From Vandiemenella viatica (Eukaryota; Arthropoda; Insecta; Orthoptera; Morabidae), in NCBI GenBank assembly GCA_031002005.1, contig JARYHS010013631.1, forward strand, positions 71,394,684 to 71,458,683: a stretch of 64,000 nucleotides of DNA. The letters are read 5' to 3'. Positions 34,971-46,032 of the stretch are shown piece after piece (the stretch's first letter is position 1; each line of letters starts with the position of its first letter). The position numbers and the translations under genes are program-made. Under the pieces are notes generated by a model. That model did no database searches and had not been told where the DNA came from. It saw only the letters and a list, made by a program, of their open reading frames with translations.

Positions 34971-37480
34971 ACAAGACGGGCGGCCAGAACATTACTGCAA
35001 GAGGTACGAAGATGTTTTAAGCCACTCATATAAATCGTGTGGGAGGTAGGGTTCGAACAGCTGATTTTCTTGACTTAGTCTCACAGCACCACGACAGTGG
35101 AAAGCTTTACAATCTAGCCAGGCTGCTGCTGTGTGCAGTCGATGAGTTGGGCTTTCTAGGCAGCTGATTTATGGCTTGACTCTCAACTGTTGAAACGAGC
35201 CGCGTGTTAAACACTTAGCCTTGACAACAATAACTGGAGCAACAGGGCTAGTGAGTTTGGACTGCGCTGTTTCTGCTTCACTCACCACCAAACAAACCGT
35301 CCTTTTTTTCGGTTGGTGTTTAGATTGTGTGGAAATTCGATGGTAGTATTTGGGTAGGATGTCTGGAACCCGGGTCCTTATTTATTGATTATCATCTATG
35401 TTAAGGTGGTTGTCAGTCGGTCTGTAGGGTACTTAGTAGCACATTCATCTTAAAAAACATTATAATCGTATCCTTTTACAGGATTAGTCCAAGTGGTCCT
35501 TTAAAATCTCTCTCCAAATCATTGAAACATTTGAAACAGAATTCAGGCTTGCAAAACGCACATTTTATGAATGAACGTTCTTTACAAGCACTTAAAAAAT
35601 TACCAGTAAACAGTCGTCACTAGCATTTAATAGCGTCGTTCATGTTTTTTATTAGACTTGAAGCACACCAAGCTTATTCAATCATTTTTTTAAAAAATAA
35701 AAAAACTAGTACACCTGAATAATGCATTCTTTTGGTGACAAATTAAAAAAAAATACAAGGCTGCAATGCTGCTACATTTCCTACGAATGATAATGCATAT
35801 TACGTCCTCATGCTAACATAGAAAAAACACTTTGTCGTTAATTTGGGTTGACTACGATTTGACAGTCCATAAAAATTTGTTTTCGTACACATAAGGTTGT
35901 GATATTGATTTTAAAAATTTCTTAGACTATAGATTAAAAAAAAGGACAATCGAACCTCGACTTTTCGTCCAGGATGTTAAAAAATTGTTACTAGGTCACA
36001 TCACTTCTCCTTTAACAATAGCATTAAAATTTTGTTTAAGTTATCAAAAAATTGCAGAATCAGATCAACAAATTATTGTCTCAAATGCTGCCTTGATCGA
36101 AAAGACGACGGATTATGTTACAGCTATACTTACATATACTGTACGCAAGAAAATTGTTGCGGCGTAGGTTTATTAAATACATTCAGATCTTGTTGGCCAT
36201 TTGTCTCGTATACGATTACAGCCTACTAATGCACTTGCCGCTAGATTTTAAAACAAAACTTTTAATGAGCTTTTGGACTAATGACCGATTTGAACGCGCA
36301 AACAAACCATACAATTATTCTCGGTAGATCCCATAGTGCAACTGGCTTCGACTGGACAAACTGGTTCCAAACAAGCAAAATACAAAACATAGGAACCGGA
36401 ATAAGTGTTAACAGTAAAGCACTTCTAAATAAATTTCTAACGGAACAGAAACGTTTTCGATCTACCTAAATTGAAGTTAAATTATTTTAGCCCTAATTAC
36501 GGAACAATCAAAATTGGTTTATCTCATTTAAAGCCTGTTCACAAGTTTCAGATTACTGTAAATATATTAATTAATTTTGATAGATTTTCAATTAGCATTT
36601 TCGTTTACTATGCTGTATTGTTTATTTTATGATTGATGTATTGTGAAGGTTCTAGACAGTGTTTATGGGTTGCTGCAACACATCTCATCAGCCGCCGATT
36701 TTGAGCGCAAACTGAGTTGCAGTGAAATTAAGTTATGTCTGGAATCCTAAGAGATTTCCTCTAGTCGAGATTCTTGTTGTTATGCAATTATGATTTGGTT
36801 TATTCTCAACGGACCTCTAAAAAATATAGTTAACATTCGTTACCTTGTATATTCCTCTTCCGTGTCATCACCTTCATTTATTTCAGGTAAGATCATCACA
36901 TACCAGTTGCATTAATCTTCTCACTGTACAAATAAAAATACTTATCCTGGTGTTTTCATGATTCTTGCTTTCAAATGCTCATTAAATAGTGATTAATCTT
37001 GGAACCACTTCTGGTTAACTTATTTACTATCCAGTTTTACGTACTTTAATTTGCAACATTTAAAAAACGACACTTTTGTAGCTTTAATCGGTTTCAAATG
37101 ATCATTATGGTTTGTGTATTGTACATTTCTCTGTAAGCAGTTCATCATCTATTATCATCTAGACTTATCCCTTCTCATTCATTCTTCAAAAAAAAAAAAA
37201 AAAGTTCTTCACATGATCACCATTTGTTCTTCTTCCTTTGTTTAGGTCGGTCTCCTTTCTTATTATTCTTTCATGGGTACCTCTGCTCAAATAAATCGGA
37301 TATTAACCAACTACATATATATATATACATATATAATCACCAACATCTAGCTCTTCTGCCTGTTATGAGATATGTAGACTTTTTTTTAATATGTAGCCAT
37401 TATGCAGACACTTATTTATGCGGCTACCTTTTCTGTTTGAAGTCTCGAATAATAATTCTACGCTTGGGGTTGTTTTGTTC
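34971..37480. other. No gene seen
   Basis: AT-rich. Three overlapping 60-70-codon plus frames at 35985-36469 have no shared or known motif. A dinucleotide stretch 'tatatatatata' lies near 37316. Confidence 0.45.
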
Positions 37481-37718
37481 TTTTACTTACGGCTTTACGC
37501 GTCGTCGACGTCGAGGTCATTAGAGGTGGAATTGGACTGAGGACAAGGAACGGGAAAGAATTTGGCGATGGCCCTTTTGAAGGAAGAATCCCAGCATTCG
37601 TGTGGAGTGATCTGAGGAAACCATGGAAAACGCAAATCTGGATACCCGGACAGGGATTCGAATCGCCGTCCTCCCGAATGCGAGGCCACAGCATAAGCCG
37701 CTTATCCACTACATGCTG
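37481..37718 (-). repeat. tRNA-derived SINE
   Basis: Minus-strand copy with tail type 'gtcgtcgacgtcgaggtcat', common body and B-box region 'cggacagggattcgaatcgc'. It has no T tract left at its tail end. Confidence 0.85.
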
Positions 37719-38615
37719 TACAGTGCATATGAGTTCAGCGTATTATAAATAAATGATCCTCATTGAGGTTGAGTTGCTACCTTTCGCACTTAATTACAAA
37801 CATCCAGATCAAGATTAATGAACAAGAAAAATTCATATCAGCAAGAACAAAACAAAGTTAACAGTAGTTGTGCATGTTTGTTATGTTTCCAAGTCCTGAC
37901 GCTAATTCATAACAGCGATTAGTGGCTCGAAGCAATGCAGAACCGCTAACTGAAATATTACAGTAGAGGTAGTCCTTGCATGGGTTGTTGTGATTCCTAA
38001 TTCTTGACTTTTTTTGTCTCACCTTGTCCATCGTTCGCAGTCTCCCACACCACCGGCATGGTCTTCATCTTCAGTTCCTTATTCAACAAAATCTTTCCAA
38101 TTTTCAGAAAATTAATTGGCTCGGCTGAAGAAAACAGCTTTACGGTTTTTCAGATCATTGTGCACTGACCAGCCTGAACATACTTCGACAATAATCCCAT
38201 TACCGAAGCTCACTGGGAAAACTGCTTTAATTGTACTGCAAGACAACCACGTCTGAGAACATCTGCACATGTTAATCAATGCTATGTCAGATGAAGGGAG
38301 TGATAAGGCTTCAGCATGACCAGCGATTTCTGAGACTATAACAAAACGCTTAAGAAGTAAATCCAGACATCCAAAATCGACCGAAAGTATTTCTATAGAC
38401 ATCTAAGTCAAAACGCTGAGACTGGAAAGGTGGCGTCTGAAAAACCGAAGCTATTCTTCAACAAATGTCTGTGAGGAAAAGATTTTATTTGTTTACCACG
38501 CCATTACACTATATATAGCACCAATATAACTTTTTAGTTTTTATGTGTTGATCAAATAAAATGTAACAATTCACAGTTTTGAAACAGTAGTTGTACAATA
38601 ATTATACGATATTAT
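37719..38615. other. No gene identified
   Basis: The minus frame 38112-38402 (96 codons) is the longest; its translation has no domain I recognise. The rest is AT-rich. Confidence 0.4.
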
Positions 38616-38619
38616 GTAT

Positions 38620-39757
38620 TGTAGCGTATCACCAGGGGGGGGGGATTATTAATTAATTCTTAATATTTTACGCTATATAGGATACTATAATTGAATGTCA
38701 AAATGTAAATTATTCAAATGAGAATTGGATGATTCTGGGATTTGAAAACTGTCACAAAAAGACATTTTAATAAAGATTTTCACAATGGCATCTACAAATC
38801 TGAGCGTATTTACCATTACGTTAATAAACAAGAGGTTTTGCAATTTTCTAAGCAACGCTCAGACGTACAATGAGCCCTTTAAATGCAAGCAAACAAGTAT
38901 AGTTGTACTTTAAAAATCTCACAATTATTCTAATACAAAGTATGTTACCAGTTATGATGATAGCAAACAGTAATGAATTTTAATAGGTTGGGACGCCACG
39001 AATGATTAACCTGCATTCGACAGTTACACAGTCTAGCTCAGTGGTTTATCAGATCAGAGCAAGGATCTTTATCTCAGATGCGCTTACGGGTACAGTTTCA
39101 CGGAAGTTGCAGGCTGAATGGCTTCGAAGAAACACATTACCGTTCCACGGCAGGTAGCGCTGAGCGTCGTAACTGGCCACGCCAGCAGTATGCGGCAAGT
39201 CGCAAGTCAGAAGTGCGCCTCAGATGGTCTCCAGGACACAAGTCAGCCCAGCACACATGGACCGCAAGTCACCAGTGACTTGTCTGGGCTCCCAACTGGA
39301 GGGAAGTCAGGCAGGAAGTGTCTCGTCTTTTTCTGCCGCCACGGAGGTAAACTCTGACTCCGCCTCTTGTGGCTCGAAGACGACATAGAACATAAAATTC
39401 CCCGAATCTTAGTACTATGTTCCCTGTGATTGGCTGACCATCTGACGTCATGTGAATCTGTGCTTCTCTTCGCCAGCGTTAAGTTTCGGCAAACCTCGGG
39501 AGCCGATGTCTCCTTCGGGAGGAAGGAATTCTGTTTACCGGTTGCCCGACAGAAATCCCTAATCCTCTTAACATTCTGCTCGAAAAGGCGCCAGCCCGTC
39601 TGCCCTTCACTGAAGCGTAAAATCCTTGCCTCTTATCCTTTCAAACGCATCTTTCGAACATACAGTGGACATCCCAAGAAATGGAAAAATATTCTATTCC
39701 TTTACTTTATATACAATAAAAAGTTATATGTAACAGGGAGCTTAGCGAATCGTTACA
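38620..39757 (-). repeat. 3' LTR of the gypsy element
   Basis: In element orientation it begins 'tgtaacgattcgctaag' and ends 'ggtgatacgctaca', the usual TG...CA limits. Compared with the other LTR I count roughly 15 differences by eye, concentrated between 39470 and 39757, plus a G-run length change near 38635. Confidence 0.95.
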
Positions 39758-40458
39758 TAATGCCCCACTGTTAATGAAAATTATTATGACATAATAATTT
39801 TATTTTGAGTTTTGTGATTCTACTTTAGTTGAGACCAAAACATAATAACTTAGCACTTTAACAATTACCACAGTTTTTTTTAAATGAGATCCCAAAATCA
39901 CCGCGATTCTCGATTTGTGAATTGAATTTTAATGGGCTTTCTTACATCTTTTGGCCGTCTTAGAATTCCTTTACTCTATATACACATGAATTCAGATAGC
40001 CATCCCTCATACAAACATATATTAAACACAATAATAACATATACATGAGAATATAAATTACACATAGACCTATTTACATAAAGGCTTAAAAAAATAAAAA
40101 AAAACTTCTATGAAACCTTAATATCTACAATATACGCAGAACATTGTCAGAGAAACTGAAGTAAGTGAGTGATTTACACAAAATTTTAGGAAGCTAATTG
40201 ATCATATCTTAATAAAAATATATATTTTTTTTTAAAAAAACTAATTTTTCCCTTCAGGATTTTATAGTCAAAAATGCATAGTAGCTACGAATGTAGAAAT
40301 ATGCCAAATCATATGTTATTGTACACCAGCCGCCGGCAATTGCGGCTCTCTGCCTCTGTCCGCTAATGGGTCGTCTACCCGAGATAAGGATCTGGGTCTA
40401 CCTTCCTGGGAGTAGCGGTTTCTTGTGTACCTGGTACATCTGTTGTTACTCATACACC
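39758..40458 (-). other. 3' untranslated part of the gypsy element
   Basis: Between the pol stop and the 3' LTR. AT-rich with no env-like frame. The bases next to the LTR read 'cagtggggcatta' on the minus strand, a weak purine tract candidate for plus-strand priming. Confidence 0.6.
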
Positions 40459-42693
40459 TTAGGCGGCGTGGTAAACCTTGAGATTCCGGGCATTGTGTGG
40501 TCCAATCTGTGAAACTCCATCCGTTAACATATAACAGTTGGTCGAAATCACCTTTTCTACGGCAAACGGACCATGATAAAGCCAAAAGAACTTCGAAATC
40601 AACTTTTTGTTCGCATCCGATATAGGATTCGCCCGTACCAGAACTTGTTGTCCGACCTCGAACCTTTGCGTATGTTTTTTGTCTTGTTTAATTTGTCTTT
40701 TTGTCGCCTTTTCCAACAAATATTCATGCGCCCTTTTTATGTCTTCTTCCCGGTTTTTTCTTCCTCCTGAAGCAGGGTGTTTTATTACCCTTTCAGCAAG
40801 GAGTTTAGACCGCTTATCGAACTGTAAGTCGACCGGCCGGAATAACGTCGCGCAATTTACCGTAGTATTAAAATATTCTTCTATCTTCGGGATATGTTTT
40901 ACCCAAGATGAGTGCTTTTGGCCTATGAGTGTCCTCATATACACGCTTAGCTGTCTCATGAATCTCTCCGCGACGTTTCCTTGCGGCGAGCGTATTGATG
41001 AATAAATCACTCTTATCCCTCTGGCCTCCAATGCGTTTCTCCATCTGGGAGAAGAAAATACCGTACCATGATCTGACAACACCGCCCGCGGTAGGTTACA
41101 TAGTGGTACATATTTCTCAAAAAGGATTTTTAGTGATCCACGCGTACTCAACTTCGCGACGGGGTATAGTTTCACATATTTGGTGAAAGCGTCCAAGATC
41201 AAAAACACATGTTTAAATTTATACTGGCCAGTTGGGACTGGGCCATAGTGATCGAGACATACGAGTTCGTGTGGTCCATCTGGAATGATCGGCGAGTACG
41301 GACCCGCCGTCCGCGTATTCGCGTGTTTTACTTTTTGGCAGGTATCACAAGTGCGAGTTACCCGCGCAATGCTTTTTCGAATCGCACTGGTGTAATATTC
41401 CCATTGGAGGGTGTGATATAGCCTCTCCGTACCCGGATGTCCACACTGCAGATGGTATAAATTAGCGACGTATGGATTAAGCTCCTCGGGCAACCAGATT
41501 TTCCACTGCGAATTCGCATCTGCTCGGCGGAAACAAACGTCGTTTTCCATTGTGCAAAGCATGGCGACATTTCTCACATGCTGGTCGTCAGCATGCTCTC
41601 CACGGAGGATATAGTTGCGCACTTTCCTTATGTCCTCCTGCTGTTTTTGCGCTGCTATAACCAGCCTCTTCATCTCCACCGAAGTAGTGCCGTCCGCCAG
41701 CGTTATGGCTGCAATTAAGATTTCATTTGGCCTCGCTCTTTCTACCTCGCCAGACTCACACGCTCCGGCATGCCTACTGAGCCAGTCCGCCAATGCATTA
41801 TCTGATCCTTTGCAGTATTCCAAATGAATGTCATACTGCTGAAGGAACATTGCCCATCGGGTTATGCGATTGCTCGTGAACTTGGCATTGTGGAGGAACG
41901 TAAGGGCCTGATGATCTGTCCTCAAGTATGTTACGCTACCCCACAAGTATGCTTTAAACTTTTGCACCGCAAAATATATCCCTAACATTTCAAGTTCGCT
42001 AACATAGAGTTTGGTCTCGGGTGGTTTCAACGTCCTGCTTGCGGTAGCTACTATTCTCAAATTTCCATCCTGATCCTTTTGATTTAGACAAGCTCCCAAA
42101 CCTCCAATGCTTGCGTCTGTGTACAAATAGAACGGACTTTGAAAATCAGGGTGTCTCAGACAGATCTTTTCCGCAAAGATTCTCTTTATCTGCAAGAATG
42201 CCGCTTGCTGCGGTTCTCCCCATTCCCACTTTCGCCCTCCCTTTAGTAGGTCGTACAAAGGACGTAATATCCTGGCGAAATTGGGTACATTGCCTCTATA
42301 ATACGCGCATATCCCCAAAAAACTTCTCAGCTCTTTCAACTTCGTGGGGGGCGGCATCCTTTCTATTTCACCTATTTTCTCCGGAGATGGAGATATCCCC
42401 TCCGGTGTGATGCGAAAACCCAGATATTCCACTTCGTGTGTGCAAAGTGTGGCCTTATCTGGACGCAAAGTTACGCCGTTTTTAATTATCACGTCGAGCA
42501 ACATTTTTAAATGCTTCAAATGTTCTTCAAACGTCTCGGATGCGACTAAAAAATCATCAATATAAGTGGTACAGAACTCTTTTATTTCGGGTGGCAACAT
42601 ATGGTTCATTGCCCTTATGAATGCGCTCGACGAATCCCTTATGCCAAACGCCACTCTCTTCCTTCGAATACAAAGGCTGTATATGGCCGGCAA
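40459..42693 (-). CDS. Gypsy pol: RT (C-terminal half), RNase H, integrase
   Basis: A 744-codon frame. RT: AFGIRDSSSAFIRAMN near residue 15 and TYIDDFLVAS with catalytic DD at 46-47. RNase H: YTDAS (D193), SELEML (E234) and RTDHQ (D260). Integrase: zinc-binding H414/H419 and C449/C452, then catalytic D481 (CLDHYG), D541 (LSDHG) and E576 (NVAERF), which is D-D35-E spacing. Near the C-terminus YHGPFAVEKV is a GPY/F-like module. The N-terminal half of RT lies in the neighbouring frame (42557-43753), so as it stands this frame cannot give a full polymerase. Confidence 0.9.
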   Translation of the reverse strand: MPAIYSLCIRRKRVAFGIRDSSSAFIRAMNHMLPPEIKEFCTTYIDDFLVASETFEEHLKHLKMLLDVIIKNGVTLRPDKATLCTHEVEYLGFRITPEGISPSPEKIGEIERMPPPTKLKELRSFLGICAYYRGNVPNFARILRPLYDLLKGGRKWEWGEPQQAAFLQIKRIFAEKICLRHPDFQSPFYLYTDASIGGLGACLNQKDQDGNLRIVATASRTLKPPETKLYVSELEMLGIYFAVQKFKAYLWGSVTYLRTDHQALTFLHNAKFTSNRITRWAMFLQQYDIHLEYCKGSDNALADWLSRHAGACESGEVERARPNEILIAAITLADGTTSVEMKRLVIAAQKQQEDIRKVRNYILRGEHADDQHVRNVAMLCTMENDVCFRRADANSQWKIWLPEELNPYVANLYHLQCGHPGTERLYHTLQWEYYTSAIRKSIARVTRTCDTCQKVKHANTRTAGPYSPIIPDGPHELVCLDHYGPVPTGQYKFKHVFLILDAFTKYVKLYPVAKLSTRGSLKILFEKYVPLCNLPRAVLSDHGTVFSSPRWRNALEARGIRVIYSSIRSPQGNVAERFMRQLSVYMRTLIGQKHSSWVKHIPKIEEYFNTTVNCATLFRPVDLQFDKRSKLLAERVIKHPASGGRKNREEDIKRAHEYLLEKATKRQIKQDKKHTQRFEVGQQVLVRANPISDANKKLISKFFWLYHGPFAVEKVISTNCYMLTDGVSQIGPHNARNLKVYHAA

Positions 42694-43753
42694 CTTTCCT
42701 CCAGTTCCACTTGGTTAAAAAACCCGACGTGACGTCCAGAGTGGACAGCCAGCGTTTTCCGTGAAACCTCGTTATGATTTCCGGGATTTTCTCCGAACGC
42801 TCTCCGTCTGGTTCTATTCTCAGGTTTAACATGCGGGCGTCAAGACACATGCGTACTGAACCATCTCGCTTGCCCACGAAAGTAATGGAATTTAAATGCT
42901 TAGATGCCTGCGGCGCAATTATTCCGTGGCGCTCCAATTCCGCTATCGCCTCACGTGCGGCCGGTCGCAGCTTCTGGGGTACTCCATACGTATGACCCTT
43001 CAGTGCCGTCGTGTCTGTTACACGAAACTTGTGCACGTAGCCTTTGATTTTTCCCGGTCGGTATGAAAAAGCATTTAAATTCTCTTGGAGCATTTGTCCG
43101 AGTCTATCCCGCTGGTCGTCCGTCAAGCTTTTGTTATCCTTGACCTTCGTGAGCAAATTCTCCAGAATTATGTTCTTCTCGTCAGCCATGGCATTCATGC
43201 TTACGCTTTCCGTCCGAGGAATTTCGGTACCGTCCGCGAATGGTTCTCGCATCTGCTCGGAAAGCCTAATCCCCGTTATTGTCGGGCGCTCGTCAAGCTT
43301 CCAATGTAGGACTTCAGGAACTAAATTTTTTATCGTTCCTTCCCCCCAATCAATGATTGCCCGGCGTTTTTCCAATAGGTCACAGCCTAAGATAATGTCG
43401 CGGGACAATCCGGGGATAACCAACATTGCTAAGAACAGTTCGCTATTAGCGACCTTCACAGGCAGTAATGCCTGTTGGCTGACAATTTTCTCTTTCCGGC
43501 CAAATGCTGGAACAACAGTAACTTGAACGGTGGGAATGATTCGTATGCACGGGTTTTTCTCCTTTAATTTAAGCATAAATTTCTGCGAAATAGCCGACAA
43601 TTCTGAACCACTGTCAACCAAGATTTCCGCCTTCATATTGTATACCTTGATAGGAATTAGGGGACACCGCACTCGTTGAACGGGCTCACTATGTGGCACC
43701 ATATCGGCATCATTTTGATCATCTTCCGGCCCCCCATTTCGCCAGTACGACAA
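42557..43753 (-). CDS. Gypsy protease and RT (N-terminal half), frame broken
   Basis: A 398-codon frame. The aspartic protease centre is LVDSGSELSAIS near residue 50 (DSG in place of the commoner DTG), with a second-half IILGCDLL near 120. RT then follows: KLRPAAREAIAELERHGII near 260, SITFVGKRDGSVRMCLDARM near 300 and LSTLDVTSGF near 345, the last with the first catalytic aspartate. Immediately after it the reading frame fails at a T run (42716-42721), and at least two one-base changes are needed before homology resumes in the downstream frame. The frame starts at TTG; it is open only back to about 43805, so it was probably expressed as a gag fusion by frameshifting. Confidence 0.85.
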   Translation of the reverse strand: MSYWRNGGPEDDQNDADMVPHSEPVQRVRCPLIPIKVYNMKAEILVDSGSELSAISQKFMLKLKEKNPCIRIIPTVQVTVVPAFGRKEKIVSQQALLPVKVANSELFLAMLVIPGLSRDIILGCDLLEKRRAIIDWGEGTIKNLVPEVLHWKLDERPTITGIRLSEQMREPFADGTEIPRTESVSMNAMADEKNIILENLLTKVKDNKSLTDDQRDRLGQMLQENLNAFSYRPGKIKGYVHKFRVTDTTALKGHTYGVPQKLRPAAREAIAELERHGIIAPQASKHLNSITFVGKRDGSVRMCLDARMLNLRIEPDGERSEKIPEIITRFHGKRWLSTLDVTSGFLTKWNWRKVAGHIQPLYSKEESGVWHKGFVERIHKGNEPYVATRNKRVLYHLY

Positions 43754-43868
43754 ATTGCTAAGGCAAACTTCGGAAGTGATGTCGGCATCCCCTGGAGAAC
43801 TTCATTGTGATTTCCGGCTGTCATGCGAACATTCGCCGCCAGCGTTTTCCGTTCTCTTCTCCTCGTAG

Positions 43869-45527
43869 TTATTTTCCGATTCGGGCTGCAGTTTCGGCTA
43901 TCGCAATTGCGTTTACAGCCGCCGCATCTTTTCGAGGTGGCCCGTAGTTCCCTTGCTGGCCCCCGCTTTTCCATGAACCACGTCCATCTTGTTGGTACGG
44001 TTTTCCGCTGTTTCCCTTCCAAGGCTTGTTTCGGGGGTCCTTCCCTTGGTTTGAATATGCGCCGCGGAAGTTAGGTTGCGATTCCTTTTGCCCAGAATCC
44101 TTTTCGGCTTGCTTTTCGGCTTTCATTGCCCGCCGACCAATCGCGTCCAAATTTTTCAGAGTGTCCAGAAACTCCGGAATTGTGCGGATCAGCACTGGGT
44201 TGATATGCGACTGAACTTGCGGGCTAAAATGCGTCATAACTGCGTCGATTATTTCGCCGTCAGACATGGCTACGTCAAAATATCTTGACTGCACGACCAG
44301 TTTTTCGACGTAATTCTCCATTGAATGATCAGACTGCGGGTCGTACCTGCCCTGATAAAGCTTGATCTTTGCCTGATTTTGTATCTTATTCGACCAGAAT
44401 GTACGCAAAAACAACTCTTTGAACTCGTCGTACGACATTCCTGGTTGGTAGGATAATGAAAGCCATGGGCGGTCCGTCTCAAAAAAAGAATGTTCCATTA
44501 TTAGTAATTTTGCCGTTTCCGGTACCCCCTTTATTTCAAAGTACCGGTCCAATTCCGAAATATAAGCCTTGGGGTTTATATTTTTCCGTGAGCCAAAACG
44601 TGGAATTTTTAATTCAACATTACTGATAGCGTTATGTCCACAGGTTGCATTGTTTGATCTGCCATTCGCGGGGGATTCCTGCAAGTTGTTTATCTTCTTT
44701 TCGAACATAGACAATTTAGATCCCGTGTCCGCCATAAATTTTTCTTGCGAATTCTGTAGCTCCTTCTGACAGTCTGTAATCTGTATAACTGAGCCAGACA
44801 AAATTTCCATTTCAGCATTAACATTCGCGAACTTAGTTTCGACCTGGTCCTTTACTGAGTGAACGAATTCTGATATTTGACCAAGGTTCGCACTGTTTTC
44901 CGCTCTGACCTTCTCAATATTTCGTTTGGTGGATTCTAATCGTTTACATAACTCGTCATTAGAGTTTTTCAACGAATTGCAGGTGTCAGCTAAGCTCTCT
45001 GTAACTTGGGACAAACTATTGACATCGGATCTTATGTCCGCCTTAAAACTATTCACCTCTTCAGAAATCTGCCCCCGAAAATTTGATAGTTTATTCTCGA
45101 CCATCTTGAGAGTGATCTCATGTTTCTCGTCAAGTGCATCGATTTTTCCTGACAAATGTGCCTTCATGTCGTCTTGCGATTTTTGAAACTGTTGTGTTAA
45201 ATGTGACTTCATGTCCTTCATGTTTTCTTGTGATTGCACTAAGAATGCCATAATATCCGTTAGTTGTAGTGTGCTTTCAATTTGAGCTGGTGCTGAGGCA
45301 CTTTCGTCAGGGACATCTGGAAAATTTTCCGTCTCTGTCCCACCAATACATATGGTAGATTGCGAGCTGTACCCCGCTTCGGAAGTTAAATCAACACTTG
45401 CAACCCTCTGAGTTTCCGCAATAGTGCCCGGATTAACTGCGTCTGAAATCGATTCATTCATGATCTCCTGGGTGTCTGAATTTACATTTAAATTTTCCAT
45501 TATGACAGCCCCAGATCTAAGCTTCAT
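43869..45527 (-). CDS. Gypsy gag polyprotein
   Basis: 552 codons from ATG 45527. Residues ~85-290 are a long coiled-coil-like stretch (heptad-rich, with KDMKSHLTQQF and NKLSNF-type repeats). Residues ~315-470 match the retrotransposon gag core (IPRFGSRKNINPKAYISELD, then PWLSLSYQPGMSYDEFKELF and MENYVEKLVVQSRYFD). The tail is basic and glycine/glutamine rich, suited to RNA binding, with no C-x2-C-x4-H-x4-C knuckle in this frame. It forms the particle that packages element RNA. The frame ends before protease, with stops and a frame change between 43869 and 43805. Confidence 0.88.
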   Translation of the reverse strand: MKLRSGAVIMENLNVNSDTQEIMNESISDAVNPGTIAETQRVASVDLTSEAGYSSQSTICIGGTETENFPDVPDESASAPAQIESTLQLTDIMAFLVQSQENMKDMKSHLTQQFQKSQDDMKAHLSGKIDALDEKHEITLKMVENKLSNFRGQISEEVNSFKADIRSDVNSLSQVTESLADTCNSLKNSNDELCKRLESTKRNIEKVRAENSANLGQISEFVHSVKDQVETKFANVNAEMEILSGSVIQITDCQKELQNSQEKFMADTGSKLSMFEKKINNLQESPANGRSNNATCGHNAISNVELKIPRFGSRKNINPKAYISELDRYFEIKGVPETAKLLIMEHSFFETDRPWLSLSYQPGMSYDEFKELFLRTFWSNKIQNQAKIKLYQGRYDPQSDHSMENYVEKLVVQSRYFDVAMSDGEIIDAVMTHFSPQVQSHINPVLIRTIPEFLDTLKNLDAIGRRAMKAEKQAEKDSGQKESQPNFRGAYSNQGKDPRNKPWKGNSGKPYQQDGRGSWKSGGQQGNYGPPRKDAAAVNAIAIAETAARIGK

Positions 45528-46032
45528 GAACGACCTATACTATCAAACCCGAAGTCCCACAAAATCGAAAGTCTCAAGAAAAAATCACACAAAATCTCCA
45601 TACAAAACACAGGGAAAAATAGAAATACCCCAGAAATCTCGCGGTTAATAAAACAATGTGAAACTCCCTCAAATTCAGCAAATGATGCACCACATATCAA
45701 ACAAAAATTTCAAAAGACAGACAGATCACAAAAAACAATATCAACGCTGTAATGGATAAACATAGCAAGTGCATGCGGACAGAACCTTCGCACAAATTAT
45801 CCATCAAAATTAAGCACAAACATGAGCACATAAGAACACATAAATTTTCAAAAGAAACCAAACACAAAATACATGTAATGAATGCAACATCAAAATGAAG
45901 TTATGCACTATCTATTTTCTACAAGAATAATAAAACTGCCAAAAGCCATTTGCAACACTCCATGAAACTTATTAAAAATTCTGGGTTTCAATACCACGTT
46001 TTACTCGTGCCCCAACGCTTGGGTTCGCCAAT
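45528..46032 (-). promoter_or_regulatory. Gypsy leader and primer-binding-site candidate
   Basis: Untranslated leader between 5' LTR and gag. Directly after the LTR the minus strand reads 'attggcgaacccaagcg'; 'tggcgaaccc' two bases from the LTR is placed as a tRNA primer site. Which tRNA it matches I cannot verify. Confidence 0.6.

Noticed and set aside
40573..45186. Many plus-strand ORFs inside the gypsy element
   Set aside because: They are antisense shadows of gag and pol, which carry all catalytic motifs on the minus strand.
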